A stretch of 64,000 bases of DNA, taken from contig NZ_VWWO01000002.1 of NCBI RefSeq assembly GCF_011752935.1, positions 2,480,001 to 2,544,000 of the forward strand, in the 5' to 3' direction. The notes beneath the pieces are model-generated. The model saw nothing but the letters and a program-made list of their open reading frames with translations. It did no database searches and had not been told where the DNA came from. Every line of letters starts with the position of its first letter. The first letter of the stretch is position 1. Of the stretch, positions 34,458-43,627 are shown in pieces. A program made the position numbers and the translations under genes. Source of the DNA: Chitinophaga sp. Cy-1792 (GTDB taxonomy: Bacteria > Bacteroidota > Bacteroidia > Chitinophagales > Chitinophagaceae).

Positions 34458-36179
34458 TCAGAACAGGAAGTAGCGTTGCGCCAAAGGCACAGTAGCAACG
34501 GGTTCGCAGGTAATTTTCTCCCCATCTACACGTACTTCGTAATTTTCCGGGTTCACTGTAATTTCCGGCGTTTTGTTATTGTGGATCAGGTCTTTCTTAC
34601 CGATATTGCGGCAGTTTTTCACTGGCAATACAATTTTTTCCAGGCCTAATTCTTCCACGATACCTTTTTCCATACTCACCTTAGATACAAAAGTGATACA
34701 GCTGCGTTGCAGTGCCTTACCAAAGGCGCCGAACATGTTGCGCATGATCACAGGCTGCGGTGTTGGAATGCTGGCATTCGGGTCACCCATTTTGCTGGCG
34801 ATGATCATACCGCCTTTGATAATCATTTCGCATTTGGCACCAAACAGCGCTGGTTTCCACAATACGATATCTGCAAATTTTCCAGGTTCGATGGAACCTA
34901 CATATTCAGAGATACCGTGTGCGATAGCCGGGTTGATAGTATATTTGGATACATATCTTTTAGCACGGAAGTTATCGTTGCCGCCGACAGTATCTTCCGG
35001 TAAAAATCCGCGTTGCTGCTTCATTTTATCGGCGGTCTGCCAGGTGCGGGTGATGACTTCACCTACACGGCCCATGGCCTGTGAGTCGGAGCTCATGATA
35101 CTGAATACACCGAGATCGTGCAGGATATCTTCTGCAGCAATGGTTTCAGGGCGAATGCGGGAATCCGCGAAGGCCACATCTTCCGGAATGCTTTTGCTCA
35201 GGTGATGGCACACCATCAGCATATCGAGGTGCTCATCGATGGTATTTTTAGTGAATGGACGTGTAGGATTGGTAGACGCAGGCAGTACGTTCGGGAACAT
35301 AGCAGCGCGGATGATATCCGGTGCGTGGCCACCGCCCGCACCTTCGGTGTGGAAGGTATGTATTACACGGCCATTGATAGCGTTCATGGTATCTTCCAGG
35401 AAGCCCGCTTCGTTCAGGGTATCCGTGTGGATGGCAACCTGTACGTCGTATTTGTCGGCCACTTTCAGGGAAGCGTCGATTACTGAAGGCGTAGCGCCCC
35501 AGTCTTCATGTATTTTCACTCCCAGCGCACCTGCTTCGATCTGTTCTTCAATAGGACCTTCGGTGGCGCAGTTACCTTTACCGAAGAAGCCAAGGTTCAT
35601 CGGGAAAGCTTCTGCAGATTGCAGCATGCGGCCCAGGAACCATTTACCCGGTGTGATGGTAGTCGCGTTGGTACCATCGGCAGGGCCGGTACCACCACCA
35701 ATCATGGTGGTTACACCACTGAACAGTGCTGTTTCGATCTGTTGCGGGCTGATATAGTGGATATGCGTATCGATACCGCCGGCAGTGGCGATGAGTCCTT
35801 CGCCGCCATGCACTTCAGTAGAAGCGCCGATGATCATGTCTGGCGCAATTCCGTCCATGGTATCGGGGTTACCGGCTTTACCGAAGCCTACTATATGGCC
35901 GTTCTTGATACCCAGGTCACCTTTCTGGATGCCCCAGTGGTCAATAACGATCACGTTGGTAATCACGAAATCGAGGACGCCTTCATCGCGGAGGGCGGTG
36001 CTGGATTGCGACATACCGTCTCTTACGGTTTTACCACCACCGAATTTATTTTCCTCTCCATATATGTTGTGGTCTTTCTCAATTTCTATGATGAGGTTTG
36101 TATCGCCCAGGCGTACTTTGTCGCCGGTGGTAGGGCCATACATATTTGCATATTTGGTTTTGTTGATCAGCAGACTCAT
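34458..36179 (-). CDS. ureC: Urease catalytic subunit alpha
   Basis: 573 residues. Nickel ligands are in place: His139 and His141 (DTHIH), the carbamylated Lys222 with His224 in [12 protein letters not shown], His251, His277, and Asp365 in [13 protein letters not shown]. The mobile flap MVCHHL carries Cys324 and His325. The enzyme hydrolyses urea to ammonia and carbamate in the cytosol. The start overlaps the ureB stop (ATGA), indicating coupled translation. The three-subunit arrangement (separate gamma, beta, alpha) is that of most bacteria rather than the fused Helicobacter form. Confidence 0.97.
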   Translation of the reverse strand: MSLLINKTKYANMYGPTTGDKVRLGDTNLIIEIEKDHNIYGEENKFGGGKTVRDGMSQSSTALRDEGVLDFVITNVIVIDHWGIQKGDLGIKNGHIVGFGKAGNPDTMDGIAPDMIIGASTEVHGGEGLIATAGGIDTHIHYISPQQIETALFSGVTTMIGGGTGPADGTNATTITPGKWFLGRMLQSAEAFPMNLGFFGKGNCATEGPIEEQIEAGALGVKIHEDWGATPSVIDASLKVADKYDVQVAIHTDTLNEAGFLEDTMNAINGRVIHTFHTEGAGGGHAPDIIRAAMFPNVLPASTNPTRPFTKNTIDEHLDMLMVCHHLSKSIPEDVAFADSRIRPETIAAEDILHDLGVFSIMSSDSQAMGRVGEVITRTWQTADKMKQQRGFLPEDTVGGNDNFRAKRYVSKYTINPAIAHGISEYVGSIEPGKFADIVLWKPALFGAKCEMIIKGGMIIASKMGDPNASIPTPQPVIMRNMFGAFGKALQRSCITFVSKVSMEKGIVEELGLEKIVLPVKNCRNIGKKDLIHNNKTPEITVNPENYEVRVDGEKITCEPVATVPLAQRYFLF

Positions 36180-36550
36180 AATGCGTTGTTTGAAAAGTGG
36201 TTTGGTTCCAGTTTAGCGACAGCGGCGGCTTTGGCTTCAGCTGTGGTGGTGTCTCCGTTTACCAGGTTGTTGCTACCGAAGGCTTTTCTGTTACCGCCCA
36301 TGGTAACGAGGGTCACCTCTTTTTCTTCTCCCGGCTCGAAGCGAACGGCGGTACCTGCGGCGATATTGAGTCGCATACCGAATGCTTTTGCTCTGTCGAA
36401 GCTCATTTTACGGTTTACTTCAAAAAAGTGAAAGTGCGAACCTATCTGAACAGGGCGGTCTGCCGTGTTAATGACTTTTATTTTAACGGTTTCGCGGCCT
36501 TCATTACAGGTGATGTCACCATCGGCGATGATATATTCTCCAGGAATCAT
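36176..36550 (-). CDS. ureB: Urease subunit beta
   Basis: 124 residues with the UreB pattern: [75 protein letters not shown] and a [15 protein letters not shown] end. The C-terminal ~20 residues ([18 protein letters not shown]) are slightly longer than average. It forms the structural trimer with UreA and UreC. It lies 18 bases after ureA and overlaps ureC by four bases. Confidence 0.96.
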   Translation of the reverse strand: MIPGEYIIADGDITCNEGRETVKIKVINTADRPVQIGSHFHFFEVNRKMSFDRAKAFGMRLNIAAGTAVRFEPGEEKEVTLVTMGGNRKAFGSNNLVNGDTTTAEAKAAAVAKLEPNHFSNNAL

Positions 36551-36568
36551 CTTGGTTAGTTTAGCAGG

Positions 36569-36871
36569 TTATCGGATTGGATTGTGAACAGTCACCAGTT
36601 TGGTACCATCCGGGAAGGTGGCCTCGATCTGAACGTCATGGATCATTTCAGGAATGCCTTCCATGACATCCTCTCTGGTAAGGATAGTGGCGCCGTACTG
36701 CATAAGTTCGGCTACGGAACGCCCGTCGCGTGCGGCTTCCAGCAGGTGGCTGCTGATAAAGGCGATAGATTCCGGGTAGTTCAGTTTAACACCACGGGCC
36801 TTACGTTTGGCCGCGAGTTCGCCCGCCAGATGGAGTAACAGTTTTTCTGTTTCTCTTGGAGTGAGATGCAT
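36569..36871 (-). CDS. ureA: Urease subunit gamma
   Basis: 100 residues, full length: [67 protein letters not shown] and [18 protein letters not shown]. It is the first gene of the ureABCEFGD-permease-urea transporter operon. The 190 bases upstream carry an inverted repeat that could be a regulatory site, but no clear TAnnTTTG box. Confidence 0.97.
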   Translation of the reverse strand: MHLTPRETEKLLLHLAGELAAKRKARGVKLNYPESIAFISSHLLEAARDGRSVAELMQYGATILTREDVMEGIPEMIHDVQIEATFPDGTKLVTVHNPIR

Positions 36872-36915
36872 ATGAGTAAAATTTTAGAAGAGTGCAATAG
36901 GATATACGTTCGGAT

Positions 36916-36942
36916 ATCGTATTATGTTTACGAATATACGAT
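36916..36942. promoter_or_regulatory. Inverted repeat upstream of ureA
   Basis: ATCGTAT and ATACGAT form a 7-bp inverted repeat spaced by 13 bases, 45-71 bases before the ureA start. It could be an operator for a dimeric regulator of urease. No NikR consensus is seen. Confidence 0.3.
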
Positions 36943-37061
36943 TACGACCCTATAATGTGTTAATATGACGCAAAGCCAGCCGTACCCGGTAAAACACACC
37001 GGTTTACAAAGGCGCTTACGAAGCCGGACTGCTTTACAGTGGCTGAAAGAGCGGTAAAAAA

Positions 37062-37457
37062 TTAAGCTTGAAAAGGAATTAACAGTTGGTGGAAGCGAAT
37101 GAATCTGGGCACGATGATATCGGGTACCTGGGCGTGCACAAATCGGGTATAATCTACGATAACCGGATCTGCTCTGTCGATGAGGGAGTCGTAATAAATA
37201 ATCAGGTTATTAAGTAAGGTACGAGGCTGGTGGTGCGACAATAAGTTGCTATCTTCGTCGCTGTCGGAATCATTGATGTAAGTAATTTCACCACACTGGT
37301 GACAGGATTTCCCGGAATGCACACTGTCTGGCATGGTATGGGCCATAGCTATTTGTGCCCTTTGACTGCTGACCTGCAGCGGTCCCTTGTTTTTTCCTGT
37401 GAATGTAAATCCTGTCAGGAATAGAAACAATAATATGTATCTGACAAACAGTTTCAT
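37062..37457 (-). CDS. Small secreted Cys/His-containing protein, unknown
   Basis: About 131 residues from the ATG at 37457, which opens the hydrophobic signal MKLFVRYILLFLFLTGF; a five-codon longer start is possible. The mature protein contains HTMPDSVHSGKSCHQCGE, a potential metal-binding CHQC, an acidic run DSDSDED and SHHQPR. I recognise no family. It lies upstream of the urease operon on the same strand and divergent from the AraC gene, so it may belong to the urease/nickel group, but that is only positional. Confidence 0.55.
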   Translation of the reverse strand: MKLFVRYILLFLFLTGFTFTGKNKGPLQVSSQRAQIAMAHTMPDSVHSGKSCHQCGEITYINDSDSDEDSNLLSHHQPRTLLNNLIIYYDSLIDRADPVIVDYTRFVHAQVPDIIVPRFIRFHQLLIPFQA

Positions 37458-37545
37458 GATTTCGTGATGCAAATTACTTTTTAATCAAAAATACAGCTAG
37501 CACAAATCATGACTAATATAGCCAGAATCGGGTAATTTTGTAATT

Positions 37546-38433
37546 ATGAGGTCATCGGTAAAAATTTTTTCAAATTTTGAATATAAACAGCAATTCCTTC
37601 CGGGAATTTCCAGGAAGGTATTATTAAATGATGCGCAACTGCAGGTATACCGCATTGAGCATTACCTGCGCGACATCGTCATCCCGGTTCTTCCCTATCG
37701 CACCAGCTTCAACTTCCTCATTTTCATCACTAAAGGGCATATAATACAACAACTGGAGGCAGGTTCCCAACGGATCGATGCCGGCTCATTATTATTGATA
37801 AGGCAGGGCAGCATAACGGCAACGCTGGAGATATCAAAGGATGCTACCGGATTTTTTGTGGTATTTGAGAATGAAGTGGTGGAGAGTCTGGCCCTGAACC
37901 GGCAGCTGTTAAATTTTTTCTTTTCCGCCCCTTTTGTACAGCTGCAAGCGGTAACGGTCAAATGGTTATCGCGGTTAAGCACTTTACTGGAAGAGGAACT
38001 GGCCTTGGAACACTCCTCGCTGGAAGTGGCCGTGGGGCTCTTTCGTCCGTTCCTGCAAAAGATCATCGCCTCCGCAGGGGAAGCCCATGGCTCCATTACC
38101 CGTACCCTGGAACTCTCGCTTCAGTTCAGGGAGCTGGTACAGCAACATCATCTGAAAGAAAGGCAGGTATCTTTCTATGCTCGACAGCTGAATATCTCAG
38201 AAAATTATCTCAACAAAACTATTAAACAAGCCACGGGCAAACCTCCCAAGCAATGGATCAACGAGGTCAATATCCTTCATAGTCAGGTGCTGCTGCAGGA
38301 TGGCAGCCGGGATATCTCAGGCATTGCCTTTGAACTGAACTTTCAGTCACCCAATTACTTTGCAAGGCTGTTTAAACAGGTTACGGGAGAAACGCCGACG
38401 GAGTATAAGCGAAGGGTGCAGCAGAAGTTGTAA
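37546..38433 (+). CDS. AraC-family transcriptional regulator
   Basis: 295 residues. The N-terminal ~170 residues form a cupin-like sensor (YRTSFNFLIFITKGHIIQQLEAGSQRIDAGSLLLI). The C-terminal ~100 residues hold two helix-turn-helix motifs: VSFYARQLNISENYLNKTIKQATGKPPKQWI and DISGIAFELNFQSPNYFARLFKQVTGETPTEYKR. It is divergent from the small secreted protein gene, with an 88-base shared promoter region, and is the nearest regulator to the urease operon. Its effector is unknown. Confidence 0.9.
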   Translation: MRSSVKIFSNFEYKQQFLPGISRKVLLNDAQLQVYRIEHYLRDIVIPVLPYRTSFNFLIFITKGHIIQQLEAGSQRIDAGSLLLIRQGSITATLEISKDATGFFVVFENEVVESLALNRQLLNFFFSAPFVQLQAVTVKWLSRLSTLLEEELALEHSSLEVAVGLFRPFLQKIIASAGEAHGSITRTLELSLQFRELVQQHHLKERQVSFYARQLNISENYLNKTIKQATGKPPKQWINEVNILHSQVLLQDGSRDISGIAFELNFQSPNYFARLFKQVTGETPTEYKRRVQQKL

Positions 38434-38602
38434 AGCCTTCGGCTTTTATCTTTCACGCAAAGCAGAAGAGCAGCAAAGGCTTACGTTATGTTGCTTAAAA
38501 GATAATCTATACTCTTTCGTCTAAAAATAAAATGCAGGTCTTTGCTCCTCTGCTACTTATGCTGCTTTGCGTGATAAAAGAATCAGAAAGCCGAAGGCTT
38601 TA
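38431..38602. repeat. Imperfect long inverted repeat (REP/MITE-like), also convergent terminator
   Basis: The outer arms TAAAGCCTTCGGCTTT and its exact complement at 38587-38602 are perfect over 16 bp. Inner arms CACGCAAAGCAG (38454-38465) and CTGCTTTGCGTG (38562-38573) are perfect over 12 bp, with further imperfect pairing between. The unit begins at the AraC stop codon and ends 10 bases from the glpR stop codon. Intergenic repeats built on CACGCAAAG are common in Bacteroidota genomes. Confidence 0.65.
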
Positions 38603-38611
38603 TTTACCCCC

Positions 38612-39382
38612 CTACACGATCGTCACTTTCACGCCCATTTCTTCCAGCTTCGCTACCAGGTGGTCTGCCACGCCTTTATCGGTGATGATTTCATCTACTT
38701 CTTCGAGGCCGCATATACGGCCGAAGCCACGTTTTCCAAATTTGGAAGAATCGGCCAGCACGATGGTTTTCTGTGCTGCGGCCATCATTTTCTGGTTCAG
38801 GTGCGCCTCTAATATATTGGTGGTGGTGCAGCCAAACTCCAGGTCAATACCGTCTACCCCCAGAAAAAGTTTGCTACAGGAGAAGTCGGCCAGTACCCGC
38901 TCGGCATAGGGGCCGGTGACGCTGGTGGAACTGTTGCGGAGATGTCCGCCGAGCTGTATCACTTCAATCTCCGGGTGGCGCAGTAATTCCAGCGATACGT
39001 TCAGGGCGCCCGTGATGACTGTCAGCTGTCCTTTTGGATGGATGCTACGTGCCAGTGCCTGCACAGTGGTGCCGGAGGCGATGATGACAGCGTCGTTACG
39101 GTCTATCAGCGCCGCTGCTGCCTGTCCGATGGTGTTTTTCTCTTCGCGGCGGATGCTTTCCTTTTCGTTGACCGGTTTATCGTTTGTATAGGGATTATCA
39201 ATGGTAGCCCCTCCATGTGAGCGGAAAAGCAGGGCTTTATCTTCCAATAGTTTCAGGTCCTTTCGGATTGTTACGGCAGAAACATCCAGCTCCTTACATA
39301 GGTCCAATACTGTTACAGCACCTGTTTCATGAAGTTTCCCCAGTATATATTTATGCCTTTCGGCAATGTTGATCATCGACAT
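38612..39382 (-). CDS. glpR: DeoR-family repressor, probable GlpR
   Basis: About 256 residues from the ATG at 39382 (39376 is also possible). The N-terminal DeoR helix-turn-helix (RHKYILGKLHETGAVTVLDL, DVSAVTIRKDLKLLEDKALLFRSHGGA) is followed by the sugar-phosphate-sensing domain: NDAVIIASGTTVQALARSI, TVITGALNVSLELLRH and FLGVDGIDLEFGCTT. Such repressors are released by a phosphorylated ligand, here probably glycerol 3-phosphate, because the gene is divergent from glpD-glpK-glpF. Repeats of TTTCG in the shared region are candidate operators. Confidence 0.85.
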   Translation of the reverse strand: MSMINIAERHKYILGKLHETGAVTVLDLCKELDVSAVTIRKDLKLLEDKALLFRSHGGATIDNPYTNDKPVNEKESIRREEKNTIGQAAAALIDRNDAVIIASGTTVQALARSIHPKGQLTVITGALNVSLELLRHPEIEVIQLGGHLRNSSTSVTGPYAERVLADFSCSKLFLGVDGIDLEFGCTTTNILEAHLNQKMMAAAQKTIVLADSSKFGKRGFGRICGLEEVDEIITDKGVADHLVAKLEEMGVKVTIV

Positions 39383-39530
39383 AACGTAAAAATAACGAAA
39401 CAATATGAAAAAAATCTATCTACACAAATCATCTACATAAACAATAATATATCAACAAGTTAAATAAATTATATAGGTTTTGCCGGTTATCGAAATAATT
39501 TTTCTTTTTTCATTTTATTTTCTATTTTGG

Positions 39531-39550
39531 TTTCGAAATGTTTCGTTTTA
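39531..39550 (+). promoter_or_regulatory. Candidate GlpR operator
   Basis: TTTCGAAATGTTTCGTTTTA contains AATGTTTCGTTT, close to the enterobacterial GlpR half-site WATGTTCGWT, and a TTTCG direct repeat. Related GAAACATCCGAAAT lies 20 bases further on. It is about 60 bases before the glpD start. This is inference from motif resemblance. Confidence 0.35.
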
Positions 39551-39605
39551 CTATCTTGCAAAAGAAAAGAGAAACATCCGAAATAAAACAAAAGAAAGCG
39601 ACCAC

Positions 39606-41207
39606 ATGAAGCGGTTAGAATCCATACAACGCATAAAGGAAGCCGGCAGCAATGTCTGGGATATATTGATCATAGGCGGAGGCGCTACCGGACTGGGTAT
39701 TGCCATGGATGCCGCCAGCAGAGGTTACAAAACACTGCTGCTGGAGCAGGCCGACTTCGCCAAAGGCACTTCTTCCCGCAGCACCAAACTGGTACACGGG
39801 GGCGTACGCTACCTGGCGCAGGGAGATATTGCCCTGGTACGGGAAGCCCTATACGAAAGAGGGCTGCTGCTCGCCAATGCACCGCATCTTGCACATAACC
39901 AACAATTCATTATACCGCATTACAGCTGGTGGCAGGGGCCTTTCTATACCATCGGCCTCAAAATATATGACCTGCTGTCAGGTAAACTGAGCCTGGGCAA
40001 ATCCCACCATATCGGCAAAAAAGCTGTTACCGAACGTCTGCCCAACATCAAGGCCAGTGGCCTGAAAGGCGGCATCGTATACCACGACGGCCAGTTCGAT
40101 GACGCACGTTTAGCCGTTAACGTTGCACAGACCGCCGCCGCCTATGGCGCCGTGCTGCTCAACTATTGCAAAGTGATTGCCCTGGACAAGGTAAACGGAA
40201 AGATCACCGGCGTAGCCGCGGAAGATATAGAAACCGGCGAGCAGTTTGACATACAGGCCAAAGCAGTGATCAATGCTACCGGCGTTTTTGTAGATGAAGT
40301 ATTGCAGATGGACAACCCCACCGCTCCCAATATGGTGAGGCCCAGTCAGGGTGTACACCTGGTGCTCGACAGCGACTTCCTCGACAGCAGCAGCGCCATT
40401 ATGATCCCTAAAACCTCCGATGGACGCGTATTATTCGCGGTTCCATGGCATAATAAAGTGTTGCTCGGCACCACAGACACGCCGCTGAATGAGCATAGTC
40501 TGGAGCCGGTAGCACTGGAATCTGAAATTAATTTTATCCTCAATACCGCCGCACAGTACCTAACCCGGACGCCTACACGCAAAGATGTAAAGAGTGTGTT
40601 TGCCGGTTTGCGACCACTGGCGGCACCACAGAAAAATACCGGCAGCACCAAGGAAATTTCCCGCAGTCATAAGCTGATGGTAGCAGAATCCGGGCTCATC
40701 ACCATTACCGGCGGTAAGTGGACCACCTTCCGCAGAATGGCCCAGGATACCGTAGACCTGGCCATCACCCAGGCAAAGCTGACTCCCGTACCCTGCAAGA
40801 CAAAAGACCTTCGCATACACGGCTACCAGCCAAACAATACCGAATATGCACCGCTGGACGTTTACGGCAGTGAGGCTATCAGCATCCGTGGTTACGTGAT
40901 GCGCAAACCTGACATGGGCAAACAGCTGCACCCGGCCTTTCCGTACATCAGGGCACAGGTGATCTGGGCAGCAGAACATGAAATGGCCCATACCGTAGAA
41001 GATGTGCTGGCAAGGCGACTGCGGGCATTATTCCTGGACGCCGCCGCCGCTATGGAAATGGCGCCGGAAGTAGCAGCACTGATGGCCAGCGTGAACGGCA
41101 AAGATGAACAGTGGCAGCAGGAACAGGTACAGGCCTTCCATGAAATGGCCCGCCATTACCTGCTCAACGGAGAAAAACAAACGCAGTCATTGGAAGTACC
41201 GGCATAA
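39606..41207 (+). CDS. glpD: Glycerol-3-phosphate dehydrogenase, FAD-dependent
   Basis: 533 residues from the ATG at 39606; longer readings extend into the AT-rich promoter region. The FAD-binding motif is IIGGGATGLGIAMDAASRG (residues ~22-40). Further signatures are FAKGTSSRSTKLVHGGVRYL, YHDGQFDDARL, FAVPWHNKVLLGTTDTP, FAGLRPLAAP and ITITGGKWTTFRRMAQD, all diagnostic. It oxidises glycerol 3-phosphate to dihydroxyacetone phosphate at the inner membrane and feeds electrons to quinones. It is the first gene of the glp run and is divergent from the repressor. Confidence 0.95.
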   Translation: MKRLESIQRIKEAGSNVWDILIIGGGATGLGIAMDAASRGYKTLLLEQADFAKGTSSRSTKLVHGGVRYLAQGDIALVREALYERGLLLANAPHLAHNQQFIIPHYSWWQGPFYTIGLKIYDLLSGKLSLGKSHHIGKKAVTERLPNIKASGLKGGIVYHDGQFDDARLAVNVAQTAAAYGAVLLNYCKVIALDKVNGKITGVAAEDIETGEQFDIQAKAVINATGVFVDEVLQMDNPTAPNMVRPSQGVHLVLDSDFLDSSSAIMIPKTSDGRVLFAVPWHNKVLLGTTDTPLNEHSLEPVALESEINFILNTAAQYLTRTPTRKDVKSVFAGLRPLAAPQKNTGSTKEISRSHKLMVAESGLITITGGKWTTFRRMAQDTVDLAITQAKLTPVPCKTKDLRIHGYQPNNTEYAPLDVYGSEAISIRGYVMRKPDMGKQLHPAFPYIRAQVIWAAEHEMAHTVEDVLARRLRALFLDAAAAMEMAPEVAALMASVNGKDEQWQQEQVQAFHEMARHYLLNGEKQTQSLEVPA

Positions 41208-41314
41208 AGCTGTAAACTCGTACTGCCAAGACAATGAAAAAGTGATATCACTATGCTGACTATACGAAAAATACATTCCTTACACTGATAACAATCCACG
41301 ATAAAACGAAAAAC

Positions 41315-42808
41315 ATGAACAGGTACATTATGGCCCTGGATCAGGGCACCACCAGCTCAAGAGCCATCATTTTCGACAAAGCCGGCGCTATCCTGGCGGT
41401 GGCCCAGAAAGAGTTTACCCAGATTTTCCCGCAACCGGGATGGGTAGAACATGATCCTACCGAAATATGGAGCAGTCAGATAGGCGTGGCTACTGAGGCG
41501 ATAGCCAAAGCAGGCCTGGATGGCACTGCTATCGCTGCCATCGGTATTACCAACCAGCGTGAAACTACCGTAGTATGGAACAGAACTACCGGCAAACCGG
41601 TATATAATGCCATCGTATGGCAGGACAGGCGTACTGCCGCCCTCTGCGACAGCCTGAAAGCCGCCGGCAAAGAGGCGATGGTAAGAGAAAAAACAGGACT
41701 GGTGATCGATGCCTATTTCTCCGGCACTAAAATAAAATGGATACTGGACAACGTTGCAGGCGCCCGTGAACTGGCTACCAAAGGTCAGCTGGCCTTCGGC
41801 ACCGTAGATAGCTGGCTGATATGGAACCTCACCCATGGTGAAGTTCATGCCACCGACATCACCAACGCATCCCGTACCATGCTGTATAATATCCATTCCC
41901 AGCAATGGGATACGGAACTGCTGGACATGCTGGATATTCCGGCGTCCATGTTACCGCAGGTAAAGGAATCCAGCGAAGTAGTGGGTCAAACAACCCCGGG
42001 TATGTTTGCTGCGCAGATCCCTATTGCGGGTATCGCAGGCGATCAGCAGTCGGCGCTGTTCGGACAGATGTGTACCGCTCCCGGCATGGTGAAAAACACT
42101 TACGGCACCGGATGTTTCATGCTGATGAACATCGGCGAAAAGCCTATTCTCAGTAAAAATAACCTGCTGACCACCGTTGCCTGGAAAGTAAATGGCCAGG
42201 TGAACTATGCGCTGGAAGGCAGCATTTTCATTGCCGGCGCTATTGTACAGTGGCTCCGCGATGGACTGGGCATTATCCGTTCTTCTTCGGAAGTGGAAGC
42301 GCTGGCAGCAAGTGCCGCACAAAACGACGGCGTATACCTGGTGCCTGCATTCGCCGGACTGGGTGCACCGCACTGGGACCAGCATGCAAGAGGCACCCTC
42401 GTAGGCATGACCCGCGGCACCAATGCCGGACATATTGCCCGCGCAGCGCTGGAGAGCATCGCATACCAGACAATGGACGTATTGAAAGCCATGGAGGCTG
42501 ATGCCAACATGAATATTACAGAACTGCGTGTAGACGGCGGCGCTACCGCTAATAACCTATTAATGCAGTTCCAGGCCGACATCCTGCAAACACAGGTAGT
42601 ACGTCCTGGTATAACGGAAACCACTGCTTTAGGCGCCGCCTATCTCGCAGGGCTTGCCACCGGATACTGGCAGGACCTGGAAGAGATACGCAGCCAGTGG
42701 AATATGGAGAAATGTTTTTCTCCGGCAGATCTCGGCGAGGAGCGTGCAGCGTGGATTCATGGGTGGAACAAAGCCGTTACTACCGCTAAAACCTGGGCAC
42801 AACTTTAA
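41315..42808 (+). CDS. glpK: Glycerol kinase
   Basis: 497 residues. FGGY-kinase signatures are present: [105 protein letters not shown] and [12 protein letters not shown]. It phosphorylates glycerol to glycerol 3-phosphate with ATP in the cytosol. It sits 107 bases after glpD, with a GTGATATCAC palindrome in the gap, and 24 bases before the glycerol facilitator. Confidence 0.97.
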   Translation: MNRYIMALDQGTTSSRAIIFDKAGAILAVAQKEFTQIFPQPGWVEHDPTEIWSSQIGVATEAIAKAGLDGTAIAAIGITNQRETTVVWNRTTGKPVYNAIVWQDRRTAALCDSLKAAGKEAMVREKTGLVIDAYFSGTKIKWILDNVAGARELATKGQLAFGTVDSWLIWNLTHGEVHATDITNASRTMLYNIHSQQWDTELLDMLDIPASMLPQVKESSEVVGQTTPGMFAAQIPIAGIAGDQQSALFGQMCTAPGMVKNTYGTGCFMLMNIGEKPILSKNNLLTTVAWKVNGQVNYALEGSIFIAGAIVQWLRDGLGIIRSSSEVEALAASAAQNDGVYLVPAFAGLGAPHWDQHARGTLVGMTRGTNAGHIARAALESIAYQTMDVLKAMEADANMNITELRVDGGATANNLLMQFQADILQTQVVRPGITETTALGAAYLAGLATGYWQDLEEIRSQWNMEKCFSPADLGEERAAWIHGWNKAVTTAKTWAQL

Positions 42809-42832
42809 TCAACCTAAAATCCTATTCACGTT

Positions 42833-43561
42833 ATGTCTCCCTTTATCGCAGAATTTATTGGCACCGCAATACTGATCCTGCTAGGAAACGGTGTGGTAGC
42901 CAATGTAGTCCTCAACAAAACCAAAGGCAACAGCAGTGGCTGGATCGTTATCACCACCGGCTGGGCACTGGCCGTATTTGTGGGCGTAGTCATTGCCGGC
43001 CCTTACAGCGGCGCGCACCTCAACCCTGCCGTTACCGTTGCACTGGCAGTCGCCGGAAAGTTTGCCTGGGCACAGGTCCCTGGCTTCATCGCCGCTCAGA
43101 TACTGGGCGCCATGGTGGGCACCAGCCTGGTATGGCTCAACTACAAAGATCATCTCAATATCACGCCCGACGGAGGCTTACAACGCGCTACCTTTTGCAC
43201 AGAACCTGCTATCCGCAATACCATGCGTAACCTGATCTGTGAGATCACCGGTACCTTCGTATTACTCTTTGCGGTCTTTTACTTCACCGGCGCAGAACTG
43301 GGAGAAGGTAAAACACCAATGGGCATGGGCTCACTGGGTGCTATTCCGGTAGCCTTCGTGGTATGGGCCATCGGCCTTTCCCTTGGCGGCACTACCGGCT
43401 ATGCCATCAACCCGGCAAGAGACCTTGGCCCTCGTATCATGCACCAGCTGCTGCCTATTAATGGTAAGTCGGACAGCGACTGGGGCTACGCCTGGGTACC
43501 TATTCTGGGGCCACTGGCAGGCGGCGTACTGGCTGCACTGGCCTATGGCGCACTGAAATAA
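42833..43561 (+). CDS. glpF: Glycerol facilitator, MIP/aquaglyceroporin family
   Basis: 242 residues with six helices and two half-helices. Both pore motifs are intact: NPA at 64-66 in SGAHLNPAVTVA and NPA at 193-195 in GYAINPARDLGPR. The aspartate after the second NPAR is the mark of glycerol-passing rather than water-only channels. It lets glycerol diffuse through the inner membrane, and the kinase encoded just upstream traps it. Confidence 0.95.
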   Translation: MSPFIAEFIGTAILILLGNGVVANVVLNKTKGNSSGWIVITTGWALAVFVGVVIAGPYSGAHLNPAVTVALAVAGKFAWAQVPGFIAAQILGAMVGTSLVWLNYKDHLNITPDGGLQRATFCTEPAIRNTMRNLICEITGTFVLLFAVFYFTGAELGEGKTPMGMGSLGAIPVAFVVWAIGLSLGGTTGYAINPARDLGPRIMHQLLPINGKSDSDWGYAWVPILGPLAGGVLAALAYGALK

Positions 43562-43569
43562 AACGCTCG

Positions 43570-43595
43570 CAACGGCCTGCCATAGCGGGCCGTTG
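43570..43595 (+). terminator. Hairpin between glpF and the phosphodiesterase gene
   Basis: CAACGGCC and GGCCGTTG form an 8-bp stem with a 10-nt loop, followed by TGTTT. It could partly terminate the glp transcript before the last gene. Confidence 0.5.
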
Positions 43596-43627
43596 TGTTT
43601 CACCTGTTATTACGGAAACACATTCAC

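Noticed and set aside
35508..36431. 307-residue plus-strand ORF across ureC and ureB
   Set aside because: Antisense to two unmistakable urease subunits.
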